DNA from: Anthonomus grandis grandis
Taxonomy: Eukaryota > Arthropoda > Insecta > Coleoptera > Curculionidae
NCBI RefSeq assembly: GCF_022605725.1
Contig: NC_065549.1
Location: 19,249,614-19,313,613 of the forward strand
Length of the DNA: 64,000 nucleotides
Direction: 5' to 3'
Below, piece by piece: positions 22,241 to 33,019 of the stretch (the first letter of the stretch is position 1; each line of letters starts with the position of its first letter). The translations under genes were made by a program, and so were the position numbers. The notes under the pieces are model-generated. The model was not told the DNA's origin. It was given only the letters and a program-made list of their open reading frames with translations, and did no database searches.

Positions 22241-22530
22241 AATAAATATTGATAAGCCAAACACTAAGTGCATCCCAAGTTCAAAAGGTCATATTTTTGT
22301 ATTTTTTTCATAATTATTAGGAAGTGAGGTCAAGTGCGACAACATCGGATAGAGTTATAAAATACAGACTTTAGACAGGCGTCTCCAGATATAGGAGCGA
22401 TGTTAAGACTCGGACCCACTTCATACTGTTGCCGCGATTTGTTCACCTAGCATGCAACACATTTGTCGATATATACCATGAACTTAATAAATATACCTGG
22501 TTGTGTAAGTTGTGTCCTTTTGACGTTGAT
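22241..22530 (+). repeat. Direct repeat, copy 2
   Basis: The second copy starts 443 bp after the first and ends with GTGTCCTTTTGACGTTGATC. It runs directly into the first exon of the Harbinger transposase, so it may be a terminal or flanking part of that element. Confidence 0.8.
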
Positions 22531-23515
22531 CAAAAGAGGGATATTATAAATTATTAGTAAAATCCCATTTGAAAGGCAATGAAAAGAAACTCAGGGAATT
22601 TTTTCGTCTAAACGAAGATCAATTTGTATTTGTTTTAAGCCTTATAAAGGATGATCTTACCAAATCGGCTACACATTTTGTCCAAACTATGATATCGCCA
22701 GAGGAAAAGTGGGCAGTAACACTAAGGTAAGTACGAATTTCAATAAAAGTTATATTACAAATTAGTTAAAGTGTACATGTTAAAATCAGAGGTATTGTAG
22801 TAATCGTTTGTCATTTGTAAATCGTTTAAAATTTGCAAAGTACTCATTTTGCTTTGGCAATTTTATGTTTAGGCATTTTTTTACAGTCATTGCAATGCTA
22901 CGCATAAATACGTCAACTTCGTCTTCCTCTTTCTCGATGTCATTGACAATCCTTTTCAAAAGCTTCAGTCTTTGCTGAGACCTCTTATCCATATTGTCCA
23001 ACACTTGACTCTTTTGTTTTTTCGAAATCCCTGATCTGCTACTACTTGGAGTTGCTTCTCGAGATCTTCCAGAATCTGAAGTTTACTTCCGATATTTTTT
23101 AACGGCAGGCTCTGATTCTGATAAATGAGATGAATCTGACAACGTCATGGGCGAATTTGCCTCAAGAAGAAACTGATTATCATGAGAATCATCTTCATGG
23201 TCACTTGTGTGTGCATCGTTTTCAGTGTTAGTAATAGAACTGTAAATAACTTAAGTTAAATCTAAATATATCCTTATATTTAACCACTTACGGTCTCTCG
23301 TAGGATACGGTATTCAAAAAACCCAAACATTTATATAAATGCCATTTTGGTTGCTTAGTAAGAGTAGAGCTGCCTGTAGGCATTTTCCGCTTGTGCTTCA
23401 AATAATTGTTTATTATATTCTTCCAACGACTTTTGCATAATTCACCTTCAATACAAAGAATGCATCAATTTTACTAGACACAATATTGTTACATGGTTTA
23501 TAATATATGTATATA

Positions 23516-23729
23516 CAGGGTATGTATGTCAGCAACAGCTAAAATAACGCCTATACGATACAAGCTAAAGTAAAGTTGACAAAACTAAAAATACTTTATA
23601 TCTAAAGTATCTACTGTATATCTAAAAGTATTTTTAGTTTGCAAATTTTTATCATTTTTCTTGAACTTTTTCTTCTACCTGTTACCGTTTAGACGCTTTT
23701 TTAGCCATACGCCTTGCTGACACACCCTG
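23516..23729. mobile_element. Small MITE with about 38-bp terminal inverted repeats
   Basis: The left end is CAGGGTATGTATGTCAGCAA. The reverse complement of the right end is CAGGGTGTGTCAGCAAGGCG. The centre holds a second palindrome (CTAAAAATACTTTATATC and its inverse near 23585-23640). It lies in the intron of Harbinger transposase 1. Confidence 0.7.
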
Positions 23730-23910
23730 CATAAGCATAATCACATAACTTCCCAAAATCATTTTTTTGTTTAATAATATATTATTAGCACAATTTTTTT
23801 TTCAGGTACTTGGCAACCGGAGAGACATTTCGATCACTGTCATTTTCATTTCGAATTTTCTACAGTTATATTAGTATTATAGTACAAGAAACCCTAGATG
23901 CACTTTGCAA

Positions 23911-24746
23911 GAGATTAAGGCCATTTTTTTTAAAACCACCAACATGTTTTGATTTAGAAGAAAAATCAATAGAGTTTTGGAAAAAATGGAACTTTCCTAA
24001 TTGCGCTGCCGCTATTGATGGAAAACATATTCGTATGTTTTGCCCAAATAAAACTGGTTCGTTGTATTTTAATTATAAAGATTATTTTTCTATTGTGCTA
24101 CTGGCAATGGTCGATGCTAACTACAAATTTCTTTTTGTTGATATTGGATCCTATGGGAAAGAGAAGGTTTTTACAAAATCTGAAATGGGAAATCTTGTAT
24201 ATTCTGGTCGATTATTTCCTGCTGATAAAGCACGTCCAGGAACTAACAAAGTGTTGTACTATGTAGTTATGGGAGATGAAGCCTTTCGCCTACATAAGCA
24301 TTTGCTGAAACCAGAGTTCAGTTCACCAGAGATTAAGGCCAATTTTTTTAAAACCACCAACATGTTTTGATTTAGAAGAAAAATCAATAGAGTTTTGGAA
24401 AAAATGGAACTTTCCTAATTGCGCTGCCGCTATTGATGGAAAACATATTCGTATGTTTTGCCCAAATAAAACTGGTTCGTTGTATTTTAATTATAAAGAT
24501 TATTTTTCTATTGTGCTACTGGCAATGGTCGATGCTAACTACAAATTTCTTTTTGTTGATATTGGATCCTATGGGAAAGAGAAAGTTTTTACAAAATCTG
24601 AAATGGGAAATCTTGTATATTCTGGTCGATTATTTCCTGCTGATAAGGCACGTCCAGGAACTAACAAAGTGTTGTCCTATGTAGTTATAGGAGATGAAGC
24701 CTTTTGCCTACATAAGCATTTGCAGAAACCATTTAGTAAACGTTCT
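23911..24746 (+). repeat. 418-bp tandem duplication inside the Harbinger 1 transposase
   Basis: Copy 1 starts at 23911 and copy 2 at 24329, both with GAGATTAAGGCC. The copies differ at only a few bases. 418 is not a multiple of three, so the second copy is out of frame with the first. Confidence 0.92.
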
Positions 24747-25112
24747 GCGAGGTCTGACCATAATAAAACAGTTTTTAATTAAAGGCTATATAGAGCTCGA
24801 CGAGTAACCGAAAATGCTTTTGGGTTAATGTGTCAAGTTTTTAGAATATTTTATACGCCCATAGCCATTTTATACGCCGTCAAGGCAGCAACTTGTGATA
24901 AACTAGTAATGGCAACTTGTGCTTTGCATAATTTATTACGAGATGCTTATCTAGAAAATAATATACAGCCCTATTATGAATATGATCCAATAGAAACTTT
25001 ACCTAAAAACCTTCATAATTTGACTGGATTTGGTGGTTATGCGAATGCGGAAGGTTTTGATGTTAGAGATCAGTTCAAAAATTATTTTATGGAGCAAGGA
25101 GCACTTGAATAG

Positions 25113-25727
25113 CAAAATGCTAGAGTTTTGCGAACAAGTAGTTAAGCAGTTAACTTAAATTTATTTTATTTTTTTAGTTAATTATAAACGGTGCAATTTT
25201 ATTTTTGTCAAAGAATAATAAATTATTAAACAAGCTTATTTATTTTAAGTGTTTTAGTGTTTAAGTTCAAGGCTATGCAGCATATAAATAAGTATTTATT
25301 ATATTATTATTGATGTGTACTTACGATCTTTTCTTATAGCATCACTAATGTTCTTCCAAATATTTTCTCGAATATCTATATTCCTAAAATCCTTATTTCC
25401 GTGGTCATATACTTGTGGATATTTACTAACCTCTTCAATCAACATTTCGCCTTCTTCATTGGATAATGTTTTACTCATTTTGTATTAAAAGCAACAACTA
25501 ATTATTATTTATTACTTATTAAAAATCAAAATACAAAAAACACGAAGTAATCCTTGGCGGACGCGTCTAGACTGGTGTCAAAGCAGACAAGATGCGGCAG
25601 TCTACTGCCGAATATCGAGACGCAACGGCCGAGTCGTTTAACTAAAAACTCTTGCATTGGTTTTCATTAAATGTGTGCATAACTGCCAGCCGCGACGGCC
25701 AGCAGTCCTACCGAAAACGTACCTTTA
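25113..25727. other. Right flank of Harbinger 1; GC-rich patch
   Basis: Past the MADF start codon (25478) the sequence becomes GC- and CpG-rich (about 25553-25727). It probably includes the end of Harbinger 1, but I could not pair a terminal inverted repeat on the left. Confidence 0.35.
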
Positions 25728-27861
25728 GGCCGTCGTCCCACCAAAGATACACGACAGCGACGCCACATCTCCGCAATGTCGCCAGCGTGTATCTTTCGTG
25801 TCGAACCCATGTTTTAAAATCATTTTGTCCCCACCAACGCTGCGCCGAAGACACATCCAAATGCGTGTCGCCTATATATTTGTGTTCTGTGCGTGTTGCC
25901 TTCGTGTTGCCGGGAGACTGGACGTGTCAGTTGCGAAGCAACATTCAAGCTGTGTGTGTTGGCGTTTTTTTTCATTTATCGAAGTTTTGTTTTTTTGTTT
26001 ATTATGGTACAACAAAATGCTGAACTGGATTTTAATTCAAAATTAGTAGATGCTATAGAAAAACATGCTTGTTTATATAATTATAAGCTATCAGAATATT
26101 CGCGAAAAGATTTGACTGAAAAAGCTTGGGCAGCAGTAGCCAAGGAAGTAAACAGCGCAGGTAATTCAGGCCTTCACGATAAAAGAAACAAAAGTTATTT
26201 ATACACAGCCCAATTTTTTTTTTAAGAAAAGTTTTTTTGCAGGCTGCCCTGTATAAGCAATTTTTGTATAAAAAAACCCGCAATAAAAAAAAAATTGGGC
26301 ATTTTTTCGATTTAAAAAAATTATAGATCCCAAATTTTAAATGGATTGTTCTTTTTATCGTGACAGCACTGTATTTTGTAAAAAATTAAAATTACAAAGG
26401 TTCTAAATATTAATGGTATATTTCCATGGCCAAGGTAGAGGCACTTATAGAAAGTACTGAGATAAATATTCTCTTAAGTTTTGTGCATTCGACGCAGATA
26501 AAGTAATTAATTCTTGGTTATTGGCAAACATATCAGCTGGTCTGTCATTAATATCTTCTTCCCCTTCATCATCTGCATCATACTCTGTATAGGGTTTTCC
26601 TTCTTTTTTACGAATATAGTTATGAAGAATGCAAACTGAACGAACGATACGATTTAGAGATTTCACTGTTTTACAACGAATTGCAGTTGATAACACCTGA
26701 CATTTTGCAGTCATCATGCCAAATGAACATTCAACAGATTTGCGACCTCTACTTAATCGGTAATTAAATATTCGATTTTTGTTATTTAGCCTTCTTTTCG
26801 GATACGGTCTCATAAGATATTTTTGAAGCGGAAATGCTTCGTCAGCAACAAAGTAATGCGGAAAATTTTGACCAGTTTCATCACGAGGCAGAGGCTTGGG
26901 TTCTGGCAAATCTAATAATTCCTGTGGTAGCCACCGACCCATTCGCGATGCTTTAAACATTCCACCATCACTATTTCTTCCAGCATAACCAGTTTCGATC
27001 ATAATAAAATTCCCATCAGCATCACTACAAGCCATCAAAACAAGCGAGTGAAACGATTTATAATTAAAATTTTCAGAGCCAGTTTTAGGCGTTTTTTGTA
27101 TTCTTATATGTTTTCCATCGATCGACCCCAGGCAGTTAGGCAGCTTCCATAATTTATCGTATCTATCGGCTATGATTTTCCATTGATCTTGATTGGGAAT
27201 TGGCATATATTGGTTATGTAGACATTCCCAAATAGCATCTGTTGTTTCAAAGATAATTTTTGCTATGGTGCTTTGTCCTCTTGCAAAATAAAAGTGGAGT
27301 GAATTAAACGTACTTCCCGAGGCAAGATATCTGGAAAAAAAAACAAAGAAAAAACTCAGGTTATGTGATAGGTACAATAAAATTTAAAAAAAAAACAGTT
27401 TTTAAAAAATAACATAAATAAATATATGTTACATAATTTTTATTTTGTTGCAGTAAGCACCTGTAAACAAAAATGGAAAAATGTACGATCAGCGTTTGTG
27501 AGGAATTTAAAATCACCTCCCAGTGGATCATCGGCTAAATCTAAAAAGCCATACTATTTAAATAAGAGTATGCAATTTATAGTGCCATTTGTAAAGACGA
27601 ATGCTCCGGACTCTGATTCACAAGGGAATATACCATCACCAGTTGCCAGAGATTCAGAAAATCTCGAAATGAATCTGAATCCGAAAATACGGAGATCCAA
27701 AATGAAATTGCAGTGAAAGATACTGAACCTGATATGACGAAACAAATACCACAGCTTAGAACAAAGGACACTAAAAAAACAGCTATAAATAAGGCTAAAA
27801 AACGGAAATCAGAGGCACTTGATCCAACACCCACTCAAAGACAAGTCCTTAGTGCTTGGTG

Positions 27862-30170
27862 CGTAACGTCATCGATGTGGGCCACCGATTTTTAAAAACC
27901 AAGGGATTTCATATGCTAATATCTCAATATTTGTCTTATTTTAAAAAATGCTAGGAATAGAATAGAGTTCAGGAAACATTCAAAGGTATGTTTAATTCTG
28001 GTTGAATGTCAGGTTAAATATTATGGTGTAATATTAAATGCAGACTCCCAACTCCCCTACATCTGCGCCAAAATTCAACATACGTATTTAGGTATTTTTT
28101 TATTTTTTTTATACCATTAAGTAGTAAAAAATGTTATTATATACACATAAATACATATATTGACTTTAAAAGCTTAAAAAGCTTAGGTATACTCCAGTTC
28201 ATGTAATTTTTTAATTGCAGAAAAAGAAGCACATTTTTTCTTCGAGTTGTCAAAATCAGGAAAATAAAATTTTTGGTCTGGTTTAGAGTTAAGCCAATTA
28301 TTAAATACACATTTAAGTAAGTGAACTGTGTCAAATAGGTAAAATAATGGTCTCTGATTATCTATGGGATGAGGATAAACAATGCTAAGTTGGTCTGCAG
28401 TTGAAAAATGACTAATGGCATTATTATCACACTATTAAAAAACTATGTACCCAATCTCCTCTAAATTTTCAATAATTGTCTTAATAAAATTATAAAGTAT
28501 GTCTGATGTAATTTTGGAGATGGGAGCTATGTGAACTACTTCCTTAAAGCTGGAACACACACTTGTAATCATAAAAGTAAATGCCGAGGAAGCTAGAGAC
28601 TTATTATTGACTGATGTTCCAGTGATATTACCGCCTTTATAGTCCATGTAAGGGTCAATATGAATTTCATCAAAAGGTAGTGTCACAAATCTCCCATGAT
28701 CCTTTAGTAAACTAAACACATTTCGGGCATAAGTTAAAAACATTTTTTTTTCATCTATGTGGGGATCGGTCATGTGTTTGTTACAAATACCCATTATAGT
28801 TTGAGGATGTGGTAAAATTAGGGATCCATAATCTCTTAAATTCTTGTATGCATGAGGACTAATAGTATAGATTATAGAAGTCAAAATTATTGTACTACTT
28901 GAATATCTGTACCTTTCCTTTGCAGTTGTAAGCAAAGCTAATTGTTCACAAGTAAAATCTAAAGAATGCACTATTTTGTTGTCTTCAATGTTTTTAAAAC
29001 TTTTTAGTATGTTTGAGACAAAATCGAACACATGTTTCATTTTATTTATGTCATTTGATGGTTTGGCATCATCGAGAATAGTATTGCCAAGGGTATTGGT
29101 AGCAGTCTTAGTAGCAGTATTTGTAGGTGGCAGATTTAAGTCACAGTCGGGGTTGTCATTATTGGTAACATTTTCCTCCAAAGGCAGGGTAATAATAGTA
29201 AGGTCTATTGCTTCAAGTATTGCATATAAATTATCTAAACTATGGGAAGTATATGGAGTTTTAAATTTTGATGTTAAAACACAAACTGGCTCGCTATATA
29301 AAAAAGTTTCAAAAGTTTCAGTCATGGTTTTAATAATTCTATTGTAAAAATTTTACCTGTGTTGGAATCTTGAACTTAATATGTATAATAAAACGTATAA
29401 TAAAGTACTCTTTATTATACTACCTTCAGGAAAATGAGCTTCACATACTTTGGTGTTGTTTGTGGGCTCAAAGTCATCTCTGTGTATGGCTCTTACCCAT
29501 TTTCCCCTTAGATTTAGGTATATCCTTAGGAAAACCGAAGACATGCACTTTAGGTCCGTTTTTATAGTTTCCGTTACAACCCGGAACACAACACTTTTGA
29601 GGCATATTTACACTCTGGTATAAACTAGAAACCAAACTAGGAGAAAAACATTAAATTAAACACGAACTAAAGTATTAAAGTCTGATATAAACAAATAAAA
29701 CCGCGACCGAGAACCAGTTTTTCCGAGGATTTTTCTAGTCCGAAATTACGATTTTGCGATTTAAAAGTACGCGAAGAGTTTACATAAATATAACATACAC
29801 GTTTCGCGGAAATAAACAGTTTCGATTTTAGAACTAGTAGATGCGCCGTTGTCAGATTTATATAGAAAGAACTCCTATTGCCAAATAACAAGGTATTAGA
29901 TAAATGATAAAATTTGAAAAAATGGAAGTTTAAATTATAAAAAGAGAAATAAGGATGCACTCTTTTTTTAACTAAATTGTAAAGTAAGAGCAGTTAAAGA
30001 TATAGATTTAATTATTTTAAGATACTAATAGATCGTCCTAACGTTCACGGCAATCTGCAAAGTCTGGCAGCGTTGCAGGCAGCCTTCCGTGGACGAACAC
30101 CGGCAGCGTCAACAGCTGAATTCACGCGAAAATCAACCCGAAGTGCATGGCCCAAACGTGTGACGTCACG
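27862..30170 (-). mobile_element. P-like (THAP) transposon nested in Harbinger 2
   Basis: The unit carries a THAP domain and a P-type transposase core on the minus strand. Candidate imperfect inverted ends are CGTAACGTCATCGATGTGGG (27862) and, as reverse complement of the right side (30148-30170), CGTGACGTCACACGTTTGGG, about 17 of 23 positions alike. No convincing 8-bp target duplication was found, so the ends are tentative. It interrupts the MADF gene of Harbinger 2. Confidence 0.55.
28190..29605 (-). pseudogene. P-element/THAP9-like transposase, broken and truncated
   Basis: The start codon is at 29605-29603. The THAP zinc finger follows: CCVPGCNGNY and HVFGFPKDIPKSKGK, then in the next frame KWVRAIHRDDFEPTNNTKVC and EAHFPEG, so the C2CH ligands are present but a +1 shift lies near 29515. 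A GTAGTA donor follows at 29423. The long open block (29325-28435) has RYSSSTIILTSIIYTISPHA, LILPHPQTIMGI and DEIHIDPYMDYKGGNITG, which match P-type transposases. Two adjacent stops (TAA TAG near 28438-28433) interrupt it, after which CDNNAISHF, DTVHLLKCVFNNWLN and KKLHELEYT continue in frame to about 28200. The rest of the C-terminus is missing. Confidence 0.85.
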
Positions 30171-30480
30171 AGCAAAATTTTTTAGAGCGCTTTGTCCTTT
30201 TGTAGAGGTGTTATTGCTTGATCCCGATAAAGCATTTGTAGAGTTTTGTGAAAGTCGTAAAAACAGAGATGAAACCAAGGACCCAAATAAAATGTTTTTA
30301 TTAAGTTTACTACCAGAAGTAAACCAGATGAACCCTCAACAAACCAGACGATTTAAAAGAGACGTATTGGGTCTTATTGACAACATTTTAGATAATACGT
30401 CTTCAGGTACAACATCCAATGCTAATCATTCTACACTAGTACAGGGCCATCCACATCATCTCTTCACAACTACAATATAA

Positions 30481-31015
30481 ATTCCTGGATGCACGGAAGT
30501 ACTGACAATGAATGGTATAGCAGAAGCACAAGCGTCACACCTTTAGCTTCCCCTACCGGTATCCAGGTCGAAAATCGGTGGCCAAACCACACTAGCACAA
30601 CACATTCGCAAGAGTTCCAGAATCCAACCGGAAATCGAGTTTGAAATAAGTGCCTTTAATTAAATTTCAACACAATTACGTGTTTTACCAAATTAAATAC
30701 TTTAACTTTGTATTAACCGTAATAAAAAGATTAAAGTTTGTTCTATAATATTATTTATATTTTCTTTAACAGCTCTTATCGTTGATCGTTGATGAATAAT
30801 TAGAAATGGCATGTTTCCCCATTAAATAAGTACGTTATACTGCCAAAAAATTTTGCAAAAAAAATTTTTTTAATCTATTTACCCCATACCTATTTGTTTT
30901 TCTTTAAATTACATTATTATAAGAACGTACATTTATAAAAAAAATAGCAGAAAATTTGTTTGGCACTAAAACGTAATGGATCAACTGCACGTTAAAAATC
31001 ATGTTATTAACTTAG
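30481..31015. other. Harbinger 2 intron/spacer, no gene
   Basis: AT-rich DNA between the end of the MADF gene and exon 1 of the transposase. No coding signal. Confidence 0.4.
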
Positions 31016-31463
31016 CTTAGCGTAATTAACAGCCGTTCTTCAACACTCACACTTTTTCGATAATTTGTATTTTTTTTTTAATGTAAGGTCTAACTTTTTC
31101 GACCAATTCTAAAAAGAGCTCCTTTGACATTCGGTAAAAAGATTTTAATTTTAATGGATGTCTGTGCAGCTCCTTAGCAGCAACAAACATTTTTTTTTTT
31201 TAATTTTTCTCAATAAAAGGATGCACCCACCATTTTTTTTTGCCTTTTTATTTTTTTTCTATTCCGCAAATACCAAAACATTGCAACCACGTCCTCGTCT
31301 TCACTCGATGACATTTTGAACTAAAATGAACAACTAAACTAAACGTAGGAAACACGAAACGCGTATCTTTGGTGGGGCAACTGCATGTCGTCTGAATGTG
31401 TCCAGGCGAAATCGTATCGCCTTCGCGTCGCTGTCGCGTATCTTTGGTGGGACGACGGCCTTA

Positions 31464-31983
31464 ACTCGGTTACCTTACGATATCTTAAGCGTTACCTTAT
31501 CAAAACGTTTTGAGTCTAAATCCGATCTCATACATTTTTAGGATCAGGTCTAGCTCCTAACAAAATACAAATTAATTTCGCCCTGAAAACGTTTATTAAG
31601 GGCAGACATTTGCCCAAGAAGAAATACAATAAACAAAAAAGTTACTGGCGTAAACATTCCCTCACTCATATTTTTTTTCCACAGAAATAAACAAAAACTA
31701 ATAAAAAATCTATCTAAAAAAAAATTCTTCACTGTATTTTTTGCAAATCTGTTCGCTCTTTTGATAATTTATTCTTTTCTGCATTTTTATTGGGTTTGGA
31801 TGTCTTAACTGTCTCATATATATTAATATTAAATAAATTAATATATAATTAAAATTGATACTAAGAAATATAATGCTTCTTAACTCAAAAATATCAAAAA
31901 ATTGATATCAATATTTATTTTTTATTATTGTTTGTATAGCTTCCCTTTGACTTTGATATATCGGGTTTATTAGTCCCGAGACC
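31464..31983. other. AT-rich spacer, no gene seen
   Basis: No motif or paired repeat recognised between Harbinger 2 and the foldback element. Confidence 0.4.
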
Positions 31984-32232
31984 GCTAACAAACACTTAAA
32001 GCGCCTTATACGGTGACGTCATGACTTGATCGCTCGAATGAGATGTCTTAAAGACGCTTATAGCCGCTTACTCGCTAAAATATGGCTTAAAGGTATTGAA
32101 GTTGACAATGATGACGTTTGACATGTGATCTGTCACGAACTTAAAGCCATATTTATAAGCGTCTCTCGCGACATGTCATTAGAGCGATCAAATCATGACT
32201 ACTGCAAAAGACGCTTCAAGCTTTTGTTGCTA
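31984..32232. mobile_element. Foldback-type MITE, about 249 bp
   Basis: Two arms of about 95-105 bp are inverted copies at roughly 75-80%. Matching cores are GTCATGACTTGATCGCTC near 32017 with its inverse GAGCGATCAAATCATGAC near 32182, and GACGCTTATA with TATAAGCGTC. AAAATATGGCTTAAAG pairs with CTTTAAGCC-type sequence at the centre. No transposase. Boundaries are approximate. Confidence 0.75.
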
Positions 32233-33019
32233 ATCTAATATAAAATATATAAAAATGTAATATAGATTTGACGCAACTTTCTTAAATCCTTTACTAAATG
32301 TAATTTTGTTTTTATATACATAATCTTTCAAAAACTTTAGTTGTTTTATTTCTCTACAATTGGCAACATTGAAATTTGTCAAAGTGACCAACATCGAAAG
32401 GAACGCAAAACGGCGGCCACCTAGTAGTGGTGATTTACTTCTCATTGAATTGGCAGTCCAGGTATCTTTAATAATCTTTATTAAATTCGTGGAGTCAGAC
32501 TATTCAATAGAATAGACTGCCCACTCCCGTCAGGGAGATGCCTCCTGTTACCTTTCATAAGGGATTTTATAGTGTTAGTGAATTCCTTAATTGTAGTATT
32601 GTCGTTAGTGTGTGTCATTTTCTATAATATTTGCATGTTCAATTAAAAAAAACTTTATTGGAGCTTAAGCTTTTGACAATGTTGATTTTGTACTTTTTAA
32701 ATATTTTATTTATGGCATTTTAAAATTATATTTGTGATACTAACAAACTATTGACGTATGCACCCAAGTACTAAATTGTACAATAACATGAATAACGCTG
32801 CTCTTCGCTGCTTGCCTATAAACACCTTTAGATCAGCTGGCATCTGTTGATTTATTACCGTCACCGTTGCCACACTTCGAAAAAAGTTGCTTCTCTTTTA
32901 CTTGCAATTTGGACCAACAATTTATAGAATTTTAATTTAATTCCTCCATTAGATCTTAAATTTACAAATAATTTAATATAAAGCACTCTTACGAACATAT
33001 TACATCATAGTTCTCCCCC
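32233..33019. promoter_or_regulatory. 5' flank of PDRG1
   Basis: Mostly AT-rich. It should hold the PDRG1 promoter. A 75-bp more GC-rich patch at about 32490-32565 has no frame I can assign. The minus-strand frame 32230-32445 shows no known family. Confidence 0.3.

Larger units (their letters stand above)
22530..25112 (+). pseudogene. PIF/Harbinger transposase 1, two exons, broken
   Basis: Exon 1 (about 22530-22726) reads KEGYYKLLVKSHLKG through SPEEKWAVTLR and ends in a good GTAAGT donor. Exon 2 starts at 23806 after TTTCAG and restores RYLATGETFRSL. Catalytic residues are visible: AAAIDGKHIRM (first Asp), VMGDEAF (second Asp) and RRVTENAFG (Glu, near 24810). Two lesions kill it: a 418-bp tandem duplication in exon 2 that shifts the frame, and a stop (TAA 24780-24782) in place of the Tyr expected in FNYRL. 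The tail ends at TAG near 25112. The exons of a MADF gene lie on the other strand inside its intron. Confidence 0.87.
22786..25478 (-). pseudogene. Harbinger 1 MADF/BESS accessory protein, three exons, one stop
   Basis: Exons on the minus strand are 25478-25325, 23445-23292 and 23239-22786; they sum to 762 nt and keep phase. Exon 1 starts MSKTLSNEEGEMLIEEVSKY and ENIWKNISDAIRKD, and exon 2 gives LCKSRWKNIINNYLKHKRK: together a MADF (Myb/SANT-like) DNA-binding domain. Exon 3 is acidic and Ser-rich, then helical, and near the C-terminus has DVFMRSIAMTVKK, which resembles a BESS motif. The only lesion I see is one in-frame TAA (23085-23083). In PIF/Harbinger elements such a protein aids transposase nuclear import and DNA binding. 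The transposase exon 2 lies inside intron 1. Confidence 0.82.
26004..30480 (+). pseudogene. Harbinger 2 MADF/BESS accessory protein, interrupted
   Basis: Exon 1 (26004-26160) encodes VQQNAELDFNSKLVDAIEKH and EKAWAAVAKEVNSA, then a GTAATT donor. Exon 2 starts at 27454 after TTGCAG and continues the MADF domain (STCKQKWKNVRSAFVRNL, then PYYLNKSMQFIVPF). A frameshift near 27665 moves the Ser/Glu-rich linker (NESESENTEIQNE) to another frame. Coding sequence stops at about 27860, where the P-like element begins. The C-terminal part reappears before 30480 with DPNKMFLLSLLPEVNQM, a BESS-type motif, and RRFKRDVLGLIDNIL. The exact start of that last coding block is uncertain. Confidence 0.78.
26445..31314 (-). 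pseudogene. PIF/Harbinger transposase 2, two exons, exon 2 open
   Basis: Exon 2 (27330-26445) is fully open and reads from RYLASGSTFNSLHFYFA to the stop. It has the catalytic set NCLGSIDGKHIRI (Asp), YFVADEAFPL (Asp) and KSVECSFGMM (Glu), plus the FNYKSFHSLVLMA region. Exon 1 (31314-31016) starts MSSSEDEDVV and, with indels in its A-runs, gives KKWWVHPFIEKN, LHRHPLKLKSFYRMSKELF and VSVEERLLITLR. Its donor reads CTAAGT where GTAAGT is expected (31015-31010), so splicing should fail. The 3.7-kb intron contains two coding blocks of the MADF gene on the other strand and a P-like element. Confidence 0.87.
25728..31460. mobile_element. PIF/Harbinger element 2, complete at both ends
   Basis: The 5733-bp element has terminal inverted repeats of about 36 bp with one mismatch: GGCCGTCGTCCCACCAAAGA at the left and its inverse at the right. 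A TTA trinucleotide flanks each side (25725-25727, 31461-31463), the target duplication expected of this superfamily. It carries a transposase (-) and a MADF/BESS gene (+), and a P-like THAP element has inserted inside it. Confidence 0.93.

Noticed and set aside
25652..26046. Overlapping plus-strand frames in the GC-rich start of Harbinger 2
   Set aside because: They arise from the GC-rich terminal repeat; the true MADF start at 26004 is in another context.
28976..29347. Plus-strand 123-codon frame
   Set aside because: It is antisense to the P-like transposase, whose minus-strand motifs are clear.
27880..30583. A 13-bp inverted repeat GGCCACCGATTTT (27880) and its inverse (30571) as the ends of the P-like element
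   Set aside because: This span would include the BESS coding block of the Harbinger MADF gene. The inner imperfect ends fit better, though neither is proven.
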